Under the pieces are notes generated by a model that made no database searches, had not been told where the DNA came from, and was given only the letters and a program-made list of their open reading frames with translations. This document shows, piece after piece, positions 34,297 through 42,309 of a DNA stretch of 64,000 nucleotides. The DNA lies in contig NZ_JABWRB020000001.1 in NCBI RefSeq assembly GCF_014268745.2, positions 3,038,001-3,102,000 on the forward strand, written 5' to 3'. Within the stretch, counting starts at the first letter, position 1. Every line of letters begins with the position of its first letter. The position numbers and the translations under genes are program-made. The DNA comes from Pseudomonas zanjanensis. Lineage in GTDB: Bacteria > Pseudomonadota > Gammaproteobacteria > Pseudomonadales > Pseudomonadaceae.

Positions 34297-35250
34297 ATGC
34301 GAGTCAACAAGCGCTTCACCCTCCTGGCCGCCGCGGCAGCCTTGGCGGTCACCACCACCGCTCACGCGGCTCCCCCGGTGTTTATCAATATCCTGACCGG
34401 GGGCACCAGCGGGGTTTATTACCCGATCGGGGTTGGGCTTTCACAGATCTACAGCAGCGGCATCGAAGGTTCCAAGACGTCGGTCCAGGCCACCAAGGCG
34501 TCGGTGGAAAACCTGAACCTGCTGCAAGCCGGGCGCGGTGAGTTGGCCCTGGCCTTGGGCGACTCGGTGGCCGACGCGAAAAACGGCGTGGAGGATGCCG
34601 GCTTCAAGGCACCGCTGACCAAGCTGCGGGCGATTGCCGGCGCGTACCCCAATTACATCCAGATCGTTGCCAGCGAGGAATCGGGGATCAAGACCCTGGC
34701 GGACCTCAAGGGCAAGACCGTTTCCGTGGGCGCGGCGAAATCCGGCACCGAGCTCAACGCCCGGGCGATCTTCAAGGCGGCCGGCCTCACCTACAACGAC
34801 ATGAAGGTCCAATACCTGCCGTTCGCCGAGTCGGTTGACCTGATCAAGAACCGGCAACTGGACGCCACCCTGCAATCCTCCGGCCTGGGCATGGCGGCCA
34901 TTCGTGACCTGGCGTCGACGATGAAGTTGAATTACGTGTCGATTCCCACCGATGTGGTGGAGAAAATCGGCAACCCGGCCTACCAGAGCGCGATGATCCC
35001 CGCCAACACCTACGATGGCCAGGCTGATGCCGTGCCCACCGTGGCCATCACCAATATCCTGGTGACCCGCGCGGACGTCCCGGACGAAGTGGCCTACCAG
35101 ATGACCAAGCTGCTGTTCGACAACCTCGCCCGCCTGGGCACTTCCCATTCGGCGGCCAAGGACATCAACCTGAAAAACGCCGCGAAAAACCTGCCCATCG
35201 CGCTCCACCCCGGTGCCGAGCGCTACTACAAGGAAGTGGGCGCGCTATAG
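34297..35250 (+). CDS. TAXI-family TRAP solute-binding protein
   Basis: A 317-residue periplasmic protein with a signal peptide at residues 1-24 (ending TTTAHA). It is followed by the TAXI domain (FINILTGGTSGVYYPIGVGL, then SEESGIKTLADLKGKTVSVGAAKSG split across the binding cleft). It binds the substrate for the fused TRAP permease encoded 78 bp downstream. TAXI proteins often bind dicarboxylates or amino acids; not defined here. Confidence 0.9.
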   Translation: MRVNKRFTLLAAAAALAVTTTAHAAPPVFINILTGGTSGVYYPIGVGLSQIYSSGIEGSKTSVQATKASVENLNLLQAGRGELALALGDSVADAKNGVEDAGFKAPLTKLRAIAGAYPNYIQIVASEESGIKTLADLKGKTVSVGAAKSGTELNARAIFKAAGLTYNDMKVQYLPFAESVDLIKNRQLDATLQSSGLGMAAIRDLASTMKLNYVSIPTDVVEKIGNPAYQSAMIPANTYDGQADAVPTVAITNILVTRADVPDEVAYQMTKLLFDNLARLGTSHSAAKDINLKNAAKNLPIALHPGAERYYKEVGAL

Positions 35251-35259
35251 CCCCTGGCC

Positions 35260-35284
35260 TGCAACGGCGCGCGTCGCCGTTGCA
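35260..35284. other. intercistronic hairpin in TRAP operon
   Basis: TGCAACGGCG and CGCCGTTGCA form a perfect 10-bp stem with a 5-base loop, 10 bp after the binding-protein stop. No T run follows. Such hairpins protect binding-protein mRNA and lower expression of the downstream permease. Confidence 0.6.
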
Positions 35285-35328
35285 GCATTGCCTTTCGCAT
35301 CCGCACGTCGACAACAGGCAGGCATTTC

Positions 35329-37356
35329 ATGAGTGAAGACCAGCACGGCATCGCCACGGACCCGAGGGACTGGCCCAAGACGCTGTTTTACGTGGCGTTG
35401 CTGTTTTCCATCTTTCAAATCATCACGGCAGCCTTTTCACCGGTTTCCAGCATTGTGCTGCGGGCGGTGCATGTGGGCTTTCTGCTGTGGGTGGTGTTCC
35501 TCAGCTACCCCGCCCATGGCAAGCAACGACCCTGGCAACCCCTGGCTTGGGCGTTGGGCCTGGCGGGAATGGCAACGGCGCTCTATCAATGGGTGTTCGA
35601 GGCCGACCTGATCCAGCGTTCCGGCGACCTGACGACTGCCGACATGGTCATCGGCATCATGTTGATCGTGCTGGTGTTCGAGGCGGCGCGGCGGGTGATG
35701 GGCATCGCCTTGCCGATCATCTGCGGCCTGTTCCTGGCCTATGGCCTGTTCGGCGAACACCTGCCAGGCGACCTGGCCCATCGCGGCTACGGCGTCGATC
35801 AACTCGTCAATCAACTGTCCTTCGGCACCGAAGGGCTCTACGGCACGCCGACCTATGTATCGGCCACTTACATTTTCCTGTTCATCCTGTTTGGCGCCTT
35901 CCTGGAAAAGGCCGGCATGATCAAGCTGTTCACCGATTTCGCCATGGGCCTGTTCGGTCACAAGCTGGGCGGTCCGGCGAAGGTGTCGGTGGTGTCGTCG
36001 GCGCTGATGGGCACCATCACCGGCTCGGGCATCGCCAACGTGGTGACGACCGGGCAGTTCACCATTCCGCTGATGAAACGCTTTGGCTACAAGGCGGCGT
36101 TTGCCGGCGGCGTGGAAGCGACGTCGAGCATGGGCAGCCAGATCATGCCACCCGTGATGGGCGCGGTGGCGTTCATCATGGCCGAAACCATCAACGTGCC
36201 GTTCGTGGAAATCGCCAAGGCCGCGCTGATACCGGCGTGCCTGTATTTCGGCTCGGTATTTTGGATGGTTCACTTGGAAGCCAAGCGCTCCGACCTCAAG
36301 GGCCTGCCCAAGGACCAATGCCCGAGCGCCTGGGGCGCGGTCAAGGAGAGCTGGTTCCTGCTGATCCCGCTGGGGGTGCTGGTCTATCTGCTGTTTTCCG
36401 GACGCACGCCGCTGTTCTCCGGCATGGTCGGGCTGGCGCTGACGGCCATCGTGATTCTCGGTTCGGCGATCATTCTCAAAGTTTCCAACTACGCCTTGCG
36501 CTGCGCCTTCTGGGTCGCGCTGGGCATTCTGTGCGTCGGTTTCTTCCGGCTGGGCATCGGTATCGTGTTCGCGGTGATCGGCCTGCTGGTGGTGGCGTGC
36601 TGGTTCATTCAAGGCACGCGGGAAACCCTGGTCATCTGCCTGCATGCCTTGGTGGATGGCGCACGTCACGCTGTTCCGGTGGGGATCGCCTGCGCCTTGG
36701 TCGGCACCATCATCGCCGTGGTGTCGCTGACGGGCGTGGCGTCCACCTTCGCCGGCTACATCCTGGCGATCGGCAAGGACAACCTGTTCCTGTCGCTGCT
36801 GCTGACCATGCTCACCTGCCTGGTGCTGGGCATGGGCATCCCGACCATTCCCAACTACATCATCACCAGCTCCATCGCCGCGCCGGCCCTGCTGGAACTG
36901 GGCGTGCCGCTGATCGTGTCGCACATGTTCGTGTTCTATTTCGGCATCCTCGCCGACCTGACCCCGCCCGTGGCACTGGCGTGTTTCGCCGCCGCGCCCA
37001 TTGCCCGGGAAAGTGGCCTGAAGATCAGCTTCTGGGCGGTGCGCATCGCCCTCGCCGGTTTCGTCATCCCGTTCATGACGGTCTATAACCCGGCCTTGAT
37101 GCTCCAGGGCGACAACCTGTGGATGACCGCGTACATGCTGGTCAAGACGTTGTTGGCCATTGGGCTCTGGGGGATGGCATCCACCGGTTATATGCAACAG
37201 AAAATGCCGGTGTGGGAACGCCTGTTGTGCTTTGCCGCTGGCGCGTTACTGGTGGTTGCCCTGCCCCTGACTGATGAGATTGGCTTCGTGCTGGGTGGGC
37301 TGCTGATCTTCCAGCATGTTTGGCGCGCACGACGTAGCGGACGGGCCTTGGCGTGA
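35329..37356 (+). CDS. TRAP transporter permease, fused DctQ-DctM (TAXI type)
   Basis: A 675-residue inner-membrane permease with roughly 16-18 hydrophobic segments. The N-terminal part corresponds to the small DctQ subunit and the rest to DctM (GTEGLYGTPTYVSATYIFLF, SSALMGTITGSGIANVVTTG, GMGIPTIPNYII). Fusions of this kind go with TAXI binding proteins. The start at 35329 follows a GGCAGGCA stretch. Its stop overlaps the DUF1850 gene (GTGA). Confidence 0.9.
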   Translation: MSEDQHGIATDPRDWPKTLFYVALLFSIFQIITAAFSPVSSIVLRAVHVGFLLWVVFLSYPAHGKQRPWQPLAWALGLAGMATALYQWVFEADLIQRSGDLTTADMVIGIMLIVLVFEAARRVMGIALPIICGLFLAYGLFGEHLPGDLAHRGYGVDQLVNQLSFGTEGLYGTPTYVSATYIFLFILFGAFLEKAGMIKLFTDFAMGLFGHKLGGPAKVSVVSSALMGTITGSGIANVVTTGQFTIPLMKRFGYKAAFAGGVEATSSMGSQIMPPVMGAVAFIMAETINVPFVEIAKAALIPACLYFGSVFWMVHLEAKRSDLKGLPKDQCPSAWGAVKESWFLLIPLGVLVYLLFSGRTPLFSGMVGLALTAIVILGSAIILKVSNYALRCAFWVALGILCVGFFRLGIGIVFAVIGLLVVACWFIQGTRETLVICLHALVDGARHAVPVGIACALVGTIIAVVSLTGVASTFAGYILAIGKDNLFLSLLLTMLTCLVLGMGIPTIPNYIITSSIAAPALLELGVPLIVSHMFVFYFGILADLTPPVALACFAAAPIARESGLKISFWAVRIALAGFVIPFMTVYNPALMLQGDNLWMTAYMLVKTLLAIGLWGMASTGYMQQKMPVWERLLCFAAGALLVVALPLTDEIGFVLGGLLIFQHVWRARRSGRALA

Positions 37357-37739
37357 TCGGGCTGTGCCTGGGCCTGTCCGGCGTGGTCTGGGCCCAGCTT
37401 GCCGTGACCGATTTCACCCTGGCGTGGGACCACACCATCGAGAAGATCCGCTGGGAGGAAGACTATCGCGTCAGTGAGCAGGGGCTGGTCCTGGGTGAGG
37501 CCAGGGTCAAGGGCAACGGCGCGGGCATGGAGATTCCCGACGATGCCCGGCTGGGAAATGGCAGCTGGCACTATCAGCGCCAGGTGCCACCCCTGCAACC
37601 GCTGAAACTGGGGCGCACGCCCCAGGCCGGTGATTATCAATTGTGTTTCGACGGGGGTTGTCGGCCGATGAGTCATTGGTTGGGGCCGCCTACGGCGGGC
37701 CAGCCGACGGTGGAGCTGTGGAGTTGCGGACAGTCCTGA
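37353..37739 (+). CDS. DUF1850 domain protein
   Basis: A 128-residue protein starting with GTG at 37353, overlapping the permease stop. It has a hydrophobic N-terminus (likely signal peptide, residues 1-15). It is followed by the DUF1850 pattern FTLAWDHTIEKIRWEEDYRV with later ARVKGNGAGMEIPDDA. DUF1850 genes regularly follow TAXI-TRAP permeases and are thought to be accessory. A Cys pair (CFDGGC) near residue 103 could form a disulfide. Confidence 0.85.
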   Translation: MIGLCLGLSGVVWAQLAVTDFTLAWDHTIEKIRWEEDYRVSEQGLVLGEARVKGNGAGMEIPDDARLGNGSWHYQRQVPPLQPLKLGRTPQAGDYQLCFDGGCRPMSHWLGPPTAGQPTVELWSCGQS

Positions 37740-37775
37740 GCCCATCAGAAAACACCTGAGAAAAAGTAGACGTCT

Positions 37776-37906
37776 GTGGCGAGGGAGCTTGCTCCCGCTG
37801 GGCTGCGTAGCAGCCCCTCAACCAGGTAGTGCGGTGTGTCTGGTTGATTCAATCAGTTTCATTGGGGGCCGCTTCGCGCCCCAGCGGGAGCAAGCTCCCT
37901 CGCCAC
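37776..37906. repeat. type A REP pair (131 bp)
   Basis: Inverted GTGGCGAGGGAGC arms in the convergent gap between the DUF1850 and SMP-30 genes. Confidence 0.9.
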
Positions 37907-37941
37907 AGAGACCATCACGCCATCGAAGATGGGTGCTTCAA

Positions 37942-39033
37942 TCAGGCAAACGTCGCCCCTCGGGTATTCACGAACAGCGAATACAACGAGTGGCTGCCGG
38001 CCATGAACAACCGATTGCCTTCCCGGCCGCCGAAGCAGACGTTAGGGCATCGCTCCGGCAGGGAGATGTGCCCGATGGCCTTTCCTTCGGGGTTGAACAC
38101 CCGCACGCCGTCGAGTTTTTCCAGGTCGGCCTTGGGGTCGCCATTGCCGCCCCAACCGCACCAGAGGTTGCCGCTTTCATCGCACTTGATGCCGTCGATC
38201 GCCGCGTAATCCAGGCCTTCGATGTGCTTGCGCCGCTCGCCCAGGGTGCCGTCGGCCTTGACCGCGATGGCCCAGACCAAGCGGTTGGGCTTGGCCCGGC
38301 CTTCGACCACATAGAGGGTTTTCTCGTCCGGGGAGAAACACAACCCGTTCGGCCCCGCCAGGTCGTCGATCACCCGGCTGACCTTGCTGGTTTCGCCGTC
38401 GATGCGGTACACCGCGTGGGGTTGGACCGGGGTGACTTTGTGCCCTTCGTAGTTGTTGCCGGTCTGGAACGGTGGGTCGGTGAACCAGACCGAACCGTCC
38501 CGCTTGCAGACGATGTCGTTGGGCGAGTTGAAAGGCTTGCCCTCGAAACTGTCCGCCAGCACGGTGAGGGTGCCGTTGTGTTCGGTGCGAGTGATACGCC
38601 GGCCTTCGCTGGCGGTGGTGGAGCCTTCGCACACCAGCAGTCGCCCCTGGCGATCGCGACACATGCCGTTGGAGAAATTGGAGTTTTCCCGGTACACCGA
38701 CAGGCCACCGGTAATTTCATCCCAGCGCACGATGCGGTTGTTGGGGATGTCACTGACCAGCAAGTAACGCCCGTCACCGACCCACACCGGCCCTTCTGCC
38801 CAACGCAGGCCGCTGGCGAGTTTCTCCACGCTGGCGTTGAAGATGCGCAAGTCCATGAAGCTGGGATCAAGGATGTTGATCAGCGGGTCCGGGTAACGCT
38901 GGCTCAAGGGCTCGGCCTGGGCGAGCCCCGGCAGGTTGCCGAGGGTAGCGGCGGCGGCCGAGACCACCAGGGATTTTTTCAGGAAGACCCGGCGGCCTTG
39001 ATCGGCGGCGGTTGCAGATTGCGAAGCATCCAT
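37942..39033 (-). CDS. Tat-exported SMP-30/gluconolactonase-like protein
   Basis: A 363-residue beta-propeller enzyme of the SMP-30/gluconolactonase/LRE group. A twin-arginine signal (GRRVFLKKS, residues 13-21, followed by a hydrophobic stretch ending LPGLAQA) sends it to the periplasm folded. Metal-site segments include RWAEGPVWVG (Glu), FNSPNDIVCKRDGSVWFTDP (Asn) and LAGPNGLCFSPDEKTLYV (Asn). It probably opens sugar lactones in the periplasm. A TTGTACGA operator-like site lies 53 bp before its start. Confidence 0.87.
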   Translation of the reverse strand: MDASQSATAADQGRRVFLKKSLVVSAAAATLGNLPGLAQAEPLSQRYPDPLINILDPSFMDLRIFNASVEKLASGLRWAEGPVWVGDGRYLLVSDIPNNRIVRWDEITGGLSVYRENSNFSNGMCRDRQGRLLVCEGSTTASEGRRITRTEHNGTLTVLADSFEGKPFNSPNDIVCKRDGSVWFTDPPFQTGNNYEGHKVTPVQPHAVYRIDGETSKVSRVIDDLAGPNGLCFSPDEKTLYVVEGRAKPNRLVWAIAVKADGTLGERRKHIEGLDYAAIDGIKCDESGNLWCGWGGNGDPKADLEKLDGVRVFNPEGKAIGHISLPERCPNVCFGGREGNRLFMAGSHSLYSLFVNTRGATFA

Positions 39034-39085
39034 CGTGCGTCTCCGTTAATTATTATTGGACGGGGATGACAGTTTTACTCTTTGG

Positions 39086-39100
39086 TAGGACATCGTACAA
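39086..39100 (-). promoter_or_regulatory. TTGTACGAC operator, copy 2 (before SMP-30 gene)
   Basis: On the gene strand it reads TTGTACGATGTCCTA, 13 of 15 identical to the site before the Nramp-like gene, and at nearly the same distance from the start codon (53 against 57 bp). Confidence 0.6.
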
Positions 39101-39259
39101 GATCAACTCAAACGCTTTCATTTTCCGAGACTCAGGCAGGTTCGCCGGAACAAACCTTTCATTCCCACGCTGATAGAGGCCTTCGGCAGCCCAACGTAGA
39201 CACCGCGGCGCGTTTCGGCGCTTGTCTCTTGCGAGCCTTATGGGGTACAAATCCATAAG

Positions 39260-39274
39260 TTGTACGACAACATA
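39260..39274 (+). promoter_or_regulatory. TTGTACGAC operator, copy 3 (before EamA gene)
   Basis: TTGTACGACAACATA, with the inverted core GTTGT-ACG-ACAAC at 39259-39271. It fits the TNGTNNNACNA form of FCD-type GntR operators. It lies 54 bp before the EamA transporter start and matches copy 1 at 12 of 15 positions. Confidence 0.6.
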
Positions 39275-39328
39275 AATAATAATATCCACGCTGCCTGACT
39301 TCAGCACTTCACTTTTTGAGACCCTGCC

Positions 39329-40294
39329 ATGACCCGCTCCACCGCTACACCTGCTACCCCCACACCGTTACCCCGCCACCTCGCCGTACTTGTCCTGCTG
39401 TGTATGGGCTGCGCCTTCGCCGGCAACCACGTCGCCGCCCGGGCCGCGTTCGATGACGGTGCCGGGGTGTTGCTGGCGATCCTGCTGCGTTCGGGCGGGA
39501 CGCTGCTGGTGCTGGCGGCGATGGTGCTCTGGCAACGGCAAAGCCTGCGCTTGCCGCCCGGTGCGTGGCGTTGGCAATTGACCCTGGGGCTGTTGATCGG
39601 CGCCCAGAGCCTGTGCCTGTACTCCGCTGTGGCGCGGGTGCCGGTGGCGTTGGCCTTGTTGGTGGGCAACGTGTTTCCGATCCTGCTGGCCTTGCTGACC
39701 TGGGCGTTGGGTGGCCCTCGCCCGACGGCGCGCACCGCCGCGTTGATGGGCATGATCCTGGTGGGGCTGGTGTTCGTGCTGGAAGTGCCGGCGCGGTTGT
39801 CGTCTGGGCAGGACGTTGGCCCGCAATGGCTGCTCGGGGTGGGCCTGGCCTTCTGCGCCGCGTGTGTGTTCGCCTGTGCGCTGTGGATCACTGATCACAA
39901 GTTGTCCCAGGTGCGCGGTTCAGTTCGCAGCCTGCTGACGATTTTCATCGTGTTCAGCAGCGTCAACCTCGCCGGCCTGACCGGTGCCCTGCCCGGCGGT
40001 TTCGACCTGCCGGCCAGCAGCACCGGCTGGTTCGCCCTGGCGACCTTGGTGGTGCTCTATGGCACCGGCTTCATCGTGCTGTTCATTTCCGTGCCCCGCC
40101 TGGACATGCCGCGCAACGCCCCGGTGATGAACATCGAACCGCTGGCGACGCTGCTGATCGGTTGGCTGGTGCTGGACCAGATGCTCAACCCGGGCCAGAT
40201 CCTGGGCGGCGCGATTGTGGTCACGGGCATCGTGTTGCTGACCTATCGCAAGGTTGAGCGGGCCAAGGTGCCGGTGGCTGGAACAGCGAATTGA
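39329..40294 (+). CDS. EamA/DMT-family transporter
   Basis: A 321-residue membrane protein with ten TM segments in two EamA repeats (about residues 15-150 and 165-305). N-terminal signature: LLCMGCAFAGNHVAARAAFDD; second repeat ends with IEPLATLLIGWLVLDQMLNP. Members export or import metabolites such as amino acids or sugars. It is divergent from the SMP-30 gene over a 295-bp region with one operator-like site for each gene, so the two may be co-regulated. Confidence 0.87.
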   Translation: MTRSTATPATPTPLPRHLAVLVLLCMGCAFAGNHVAARAAFDDGAGVLLAILLRSGGTLLVLAAMVLWQRQSLRLPPGAWRWQLTLGLLIGAQSLCLYSAVARVPVALALLVGNVFPILLALLTWALGGPRPTARTAALMGMILVGLVFVLEVPARLSSGQDVGPQWLLGVGLAFCAACVFACALWITDHKLSQVRGSVRSLLTIFIVFSSVNLAGLTGALPGGFDLPASSTGWFALATLVVLYGTGFIVLFISVPRLDMPRNAPVMNIEPLATLLIGWLVLDQMLNPGQILGGAIVVTGIVLLTYRKVERAKVPVAGTAN

Positions 40295-40311
40295 ACTGAC
40301 TGACCACCCTT

Positions 40312-40420
40312 GTGGCGAGGGAGCTTGCTCCCGCTCGGCCGGGCTGGCGTTCCAGCGCGAAGCGGTCGCCAATGCCTTGGGCCTGCTTCGCAGGCCAGCG
40401 GGAGCAAGCTCCCTCGCCAC
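40312..40420. repeat. type A REP pair (109 bp)
   Basis: Inverted GTGGCGAGGGAGC arms. Together with 209 bp of unremarkable DNA (40421-40629, no feature seen) it fills the gap between the EamA and CAP genes. Confidence 0.9.
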
Positions 40421-40629
40421 AAGGGTGTGTTCGGTCAATGCCCCGGCGCCCGCCCTGTCATGGGTTCGCGCAGGCTGAGATTAAGTCTCCGCCCTGCGGA
40501 AACTTGTTCCCAAACCCACAGTCCTACCCCAGCCGTGAAAACCTCGCCGACCTGCAGCGACGAATTTTCCAACTGATCGGCGCCAAGCCTGGCGCTAACG
40601 CAACTCCCCCTTCTTGAGCCGTTCGCCCC

Positions 40630-41490
40630 ATGCGCCACCCTGTTCGCTCTTGCCGTTTCGTTTCGCTGTGCCTGCTTGCCCTGTTTCCCCTATTCACCAG
40701 CCCCGCCCAGGCCCGCGGCGAAAGGCAGCTGGTGGAAGCCATCAACGACTTCCGTAGCCAGTCCCACCGTTGTGAATGGCGCACGGTGCGGGCGGCGCAG
40801 CCGTTGGTGCTGCGTTCGAGCCTGGGCTTGCCGACCGGTTTTCGCGGCGGTCTGCGGGACACCTTGAAAGACGCCGGCTATCAAGCCCAGGCCGTGCGCA
40901 GCATTCGCCTGACCGATGCGCGGGACGCCGAAGAAGCCTTTGAAATGCTGGCCGATGAACATTGCGCAGCGCTGCTGGACAACCAGTACGCCGATATCGG
41001 CGTCAATCGGGTCGGTGATGAATGGCGCGTCGTGCTGGCGCAGCCCATGGGCGGCGCGCGGATGAGCGATGCGGGAGCGTCGGACAAGACGCTGCTGGCC
41101 CAGGTCAATGCCGCCAGGGCCAAGCCCCGGATGTGCGGGCGCCAGCGCTTCGCGGCGACTCGGCCGCTGAGCTGGAACGCCGCCTTGGGCACGGCGGCCC
41201 AAGGCCACAGCCGGTCGATGGCCCGGGAGAATTATTTCGCCCATCGCGACCCGGACGGACGCTCCACCTCCGATCGGGCCAAGAGCGCCGGTTTTCGCGG
41301 ACGTAAATTGGGCGAGAACATCGCCGCCGGCCAACGCTCACCAAGCCAGGCCCTGAACGATTGGCTCGCCAGCCCCGGACATTGCGCCAACCTGATGAAC
41401 CCGATGTTCACCCAAATGGGCGCCGCCTCCGCCCGCGATTCACGCAGCGATGCGGGGGTGTATTGGACGATGGTGCTTGGCGCGCCGTGA
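40630..41490 (+). CDS. exported CAP-domain (SCP/PR1-like) protein with duplicated domain
   Basis: A 286-residue protein with a signal peptide (residues 1-29). The C-terminal half (155-286) is a regular bacterial CAP domain (YFAHRDPDGRSTSDRAKSAG, LGENIA, SPGHCANLMNP). The N-terminal half (33-140) repeats its pattern in degenerate form: the Cys segment (SHRCEW), then DEHCAALLDNQYADIGV and EWRVVLAQP match SPGHCANLMNPMFTQMG and YWTMVLGAP, but the HRDP and GEN residues are lost. CAP proteins are secreted and of unknown function in most bacteria. Confidence 0.82.
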   Translation: MRHPVRSCRFVSLCLLALFPLFTSPAQARGERQLVEAINDFRSQSHRCEWRTVRAAQPLVLRSSLGLPTGFRGGLRDTLKDAGYQAQAVRSIRLTDARDAEEAFEMLADEHCAALLDNQYADIGVNRVGDEWRVVLAQPMGGARMSDAGASDKTLLAQVNAARAKPRMCGRQRFAATRPLSWNAALGTAAQGHSRSMARENYFAHRDPDGRSTSDRAKSAGFRGRKLGENIAAGQRSPSQALNDWLASPGHCANLMNPMFTQMGAASARDSRSDAGVYWTMVLGAP

Positions 41491-41523
41491 AACATTACTC
41501 CCAGCGCTGAACCATACGCTGTG

Positions 41524-41616
41524 GTGGCGAGGGAGCTTGCTCCCGCTGGACTGCGAAGCAGGCCCAAGGCATTGGCGACCGCTTCGCGGTCGAGCGGGAG
41601 CAAGCTCCCTCGCCAC
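41524..41616. repeat. type A REP pair (93 bp)
   Basis: Inverted GTGGCGAGGGAGC arms in the convergent gap between the CAP and beta-propeller genes. Confidence 0.9.
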
Positions 41617-41642
41617 AAGGGCTACGGCGAATCGGCCAGCGC

Positions 41643-42275
41643 TCATATAGGCCGACGCACCGCCCGCACCTTGCCACTGCCTCCGCCGCCACAGAAAAAC
41701 CGGTCGGCCCCATCGGATTCCAACCCCGACACACCGATCCCCGGAGGCATCGTCACGCTTTCCAGCACTTGCGCCGTTTGCGGATCGATGCGCCGCAAGT
41801 CGCTCTCGTCGTTTTCCCAGGTGCCATGCCACAGTTCGCCGTCGACCCAGGTCACGCCCGTGACGAAGCGGTTGGACTCGATGGTGCGCAGGACCCGGCC
41901 GTCGGCGGGGTCGATCTGCAGGATCTTGCGCGCCTTGTACTGACCGACCCAGAGCGAGCCTTCGGCCCACGCCAGGCCGGAATCATCACCGCTGTTGGGG
42001 GCCGGAATCGTGGCCAGGACCTGGCCGGTGCGCGGGTCGATCTTGCGGATACTGTCACCGGCGATCTGGAACAAATGCTCACCGTCGAACGCCGTGCCCG
42101 CGTTCGCCGGGACATCAAGCGCATGCACGGTCTGGCCGCTGGCGGGGTCGAGGGCGTGCAGCTTCTCGCCTGAAGCGAACCAGACGCGCTCGCCATCATG
42201 GCTGACGCCGTGCACGCAGTCGACGCCCGGGAACGGGCCGTATTCACGCAGGATCTGTGCCTCTGAACGTTTCAT
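41643..42275 (-). CDS. beta-propeller protein, glutamine-cyclotransferase-like
   Basis: A 210-residue protein built from repeats of about 40 residues, such as HALDPASGQTVHALDV, RKIDPRTGQVLATIPA, LQIDPADGRVLRTIES and RRIDPQTAQVLESVTM. This pattern suits a small beta-propeller of the PQQ/glutaminyl-cyclotransferase-like type. No signal peptide, so probably cytoplasmic. I chose the ATG at 42275 (MKRSEAQIL); the upstream open frame overlaps the regulator gene. It follows that gene by 34 bp and is likely its co-transcribed target. Confidence 0.75.
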   Translation of the reverse strand: MKRSEAQILREYGPFPGVDCVHGVSHDGERVWFASGEKLHALDPASGQTVHALDVPANAGTAFDGEHLFQIAGDSIRKIDPRTGQVLATIPAPNSGDDSGLAWAEGSLWVGQYKARKILQIDPADGRVLRTIESNRFVTGVTWVDGELWHGTWENDESDLRRIDPQTAQVLESVTMPPGIGVSGLESDGADRFFCGGGGSGKVRAVRRPI

Positions 42276-42309
42276 TTCACTCGCCTCATCGGTAGGGGTT
42301 GAGTGCATC

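Noticed and set aside
35437..37197. Long antisense open frames, such as the minus frame at 35437-37197, the plus frame at 57658-59214 and the minus frame at 25833-27260
   Set aside because: They lie opposite well-supported genes (TRAP permease, ftsK, lactate permease). Their composition is that of high-GC shadows (His, Arg, Gln and Gly rich) with no domain.
39053..39307. Minus-strand frame of 84 codons upstream of the SMP-30 gene
   Set aside because: It covers the divergent promoter region and two operator-like sites. It has no ribosome binding site or recognisable family.
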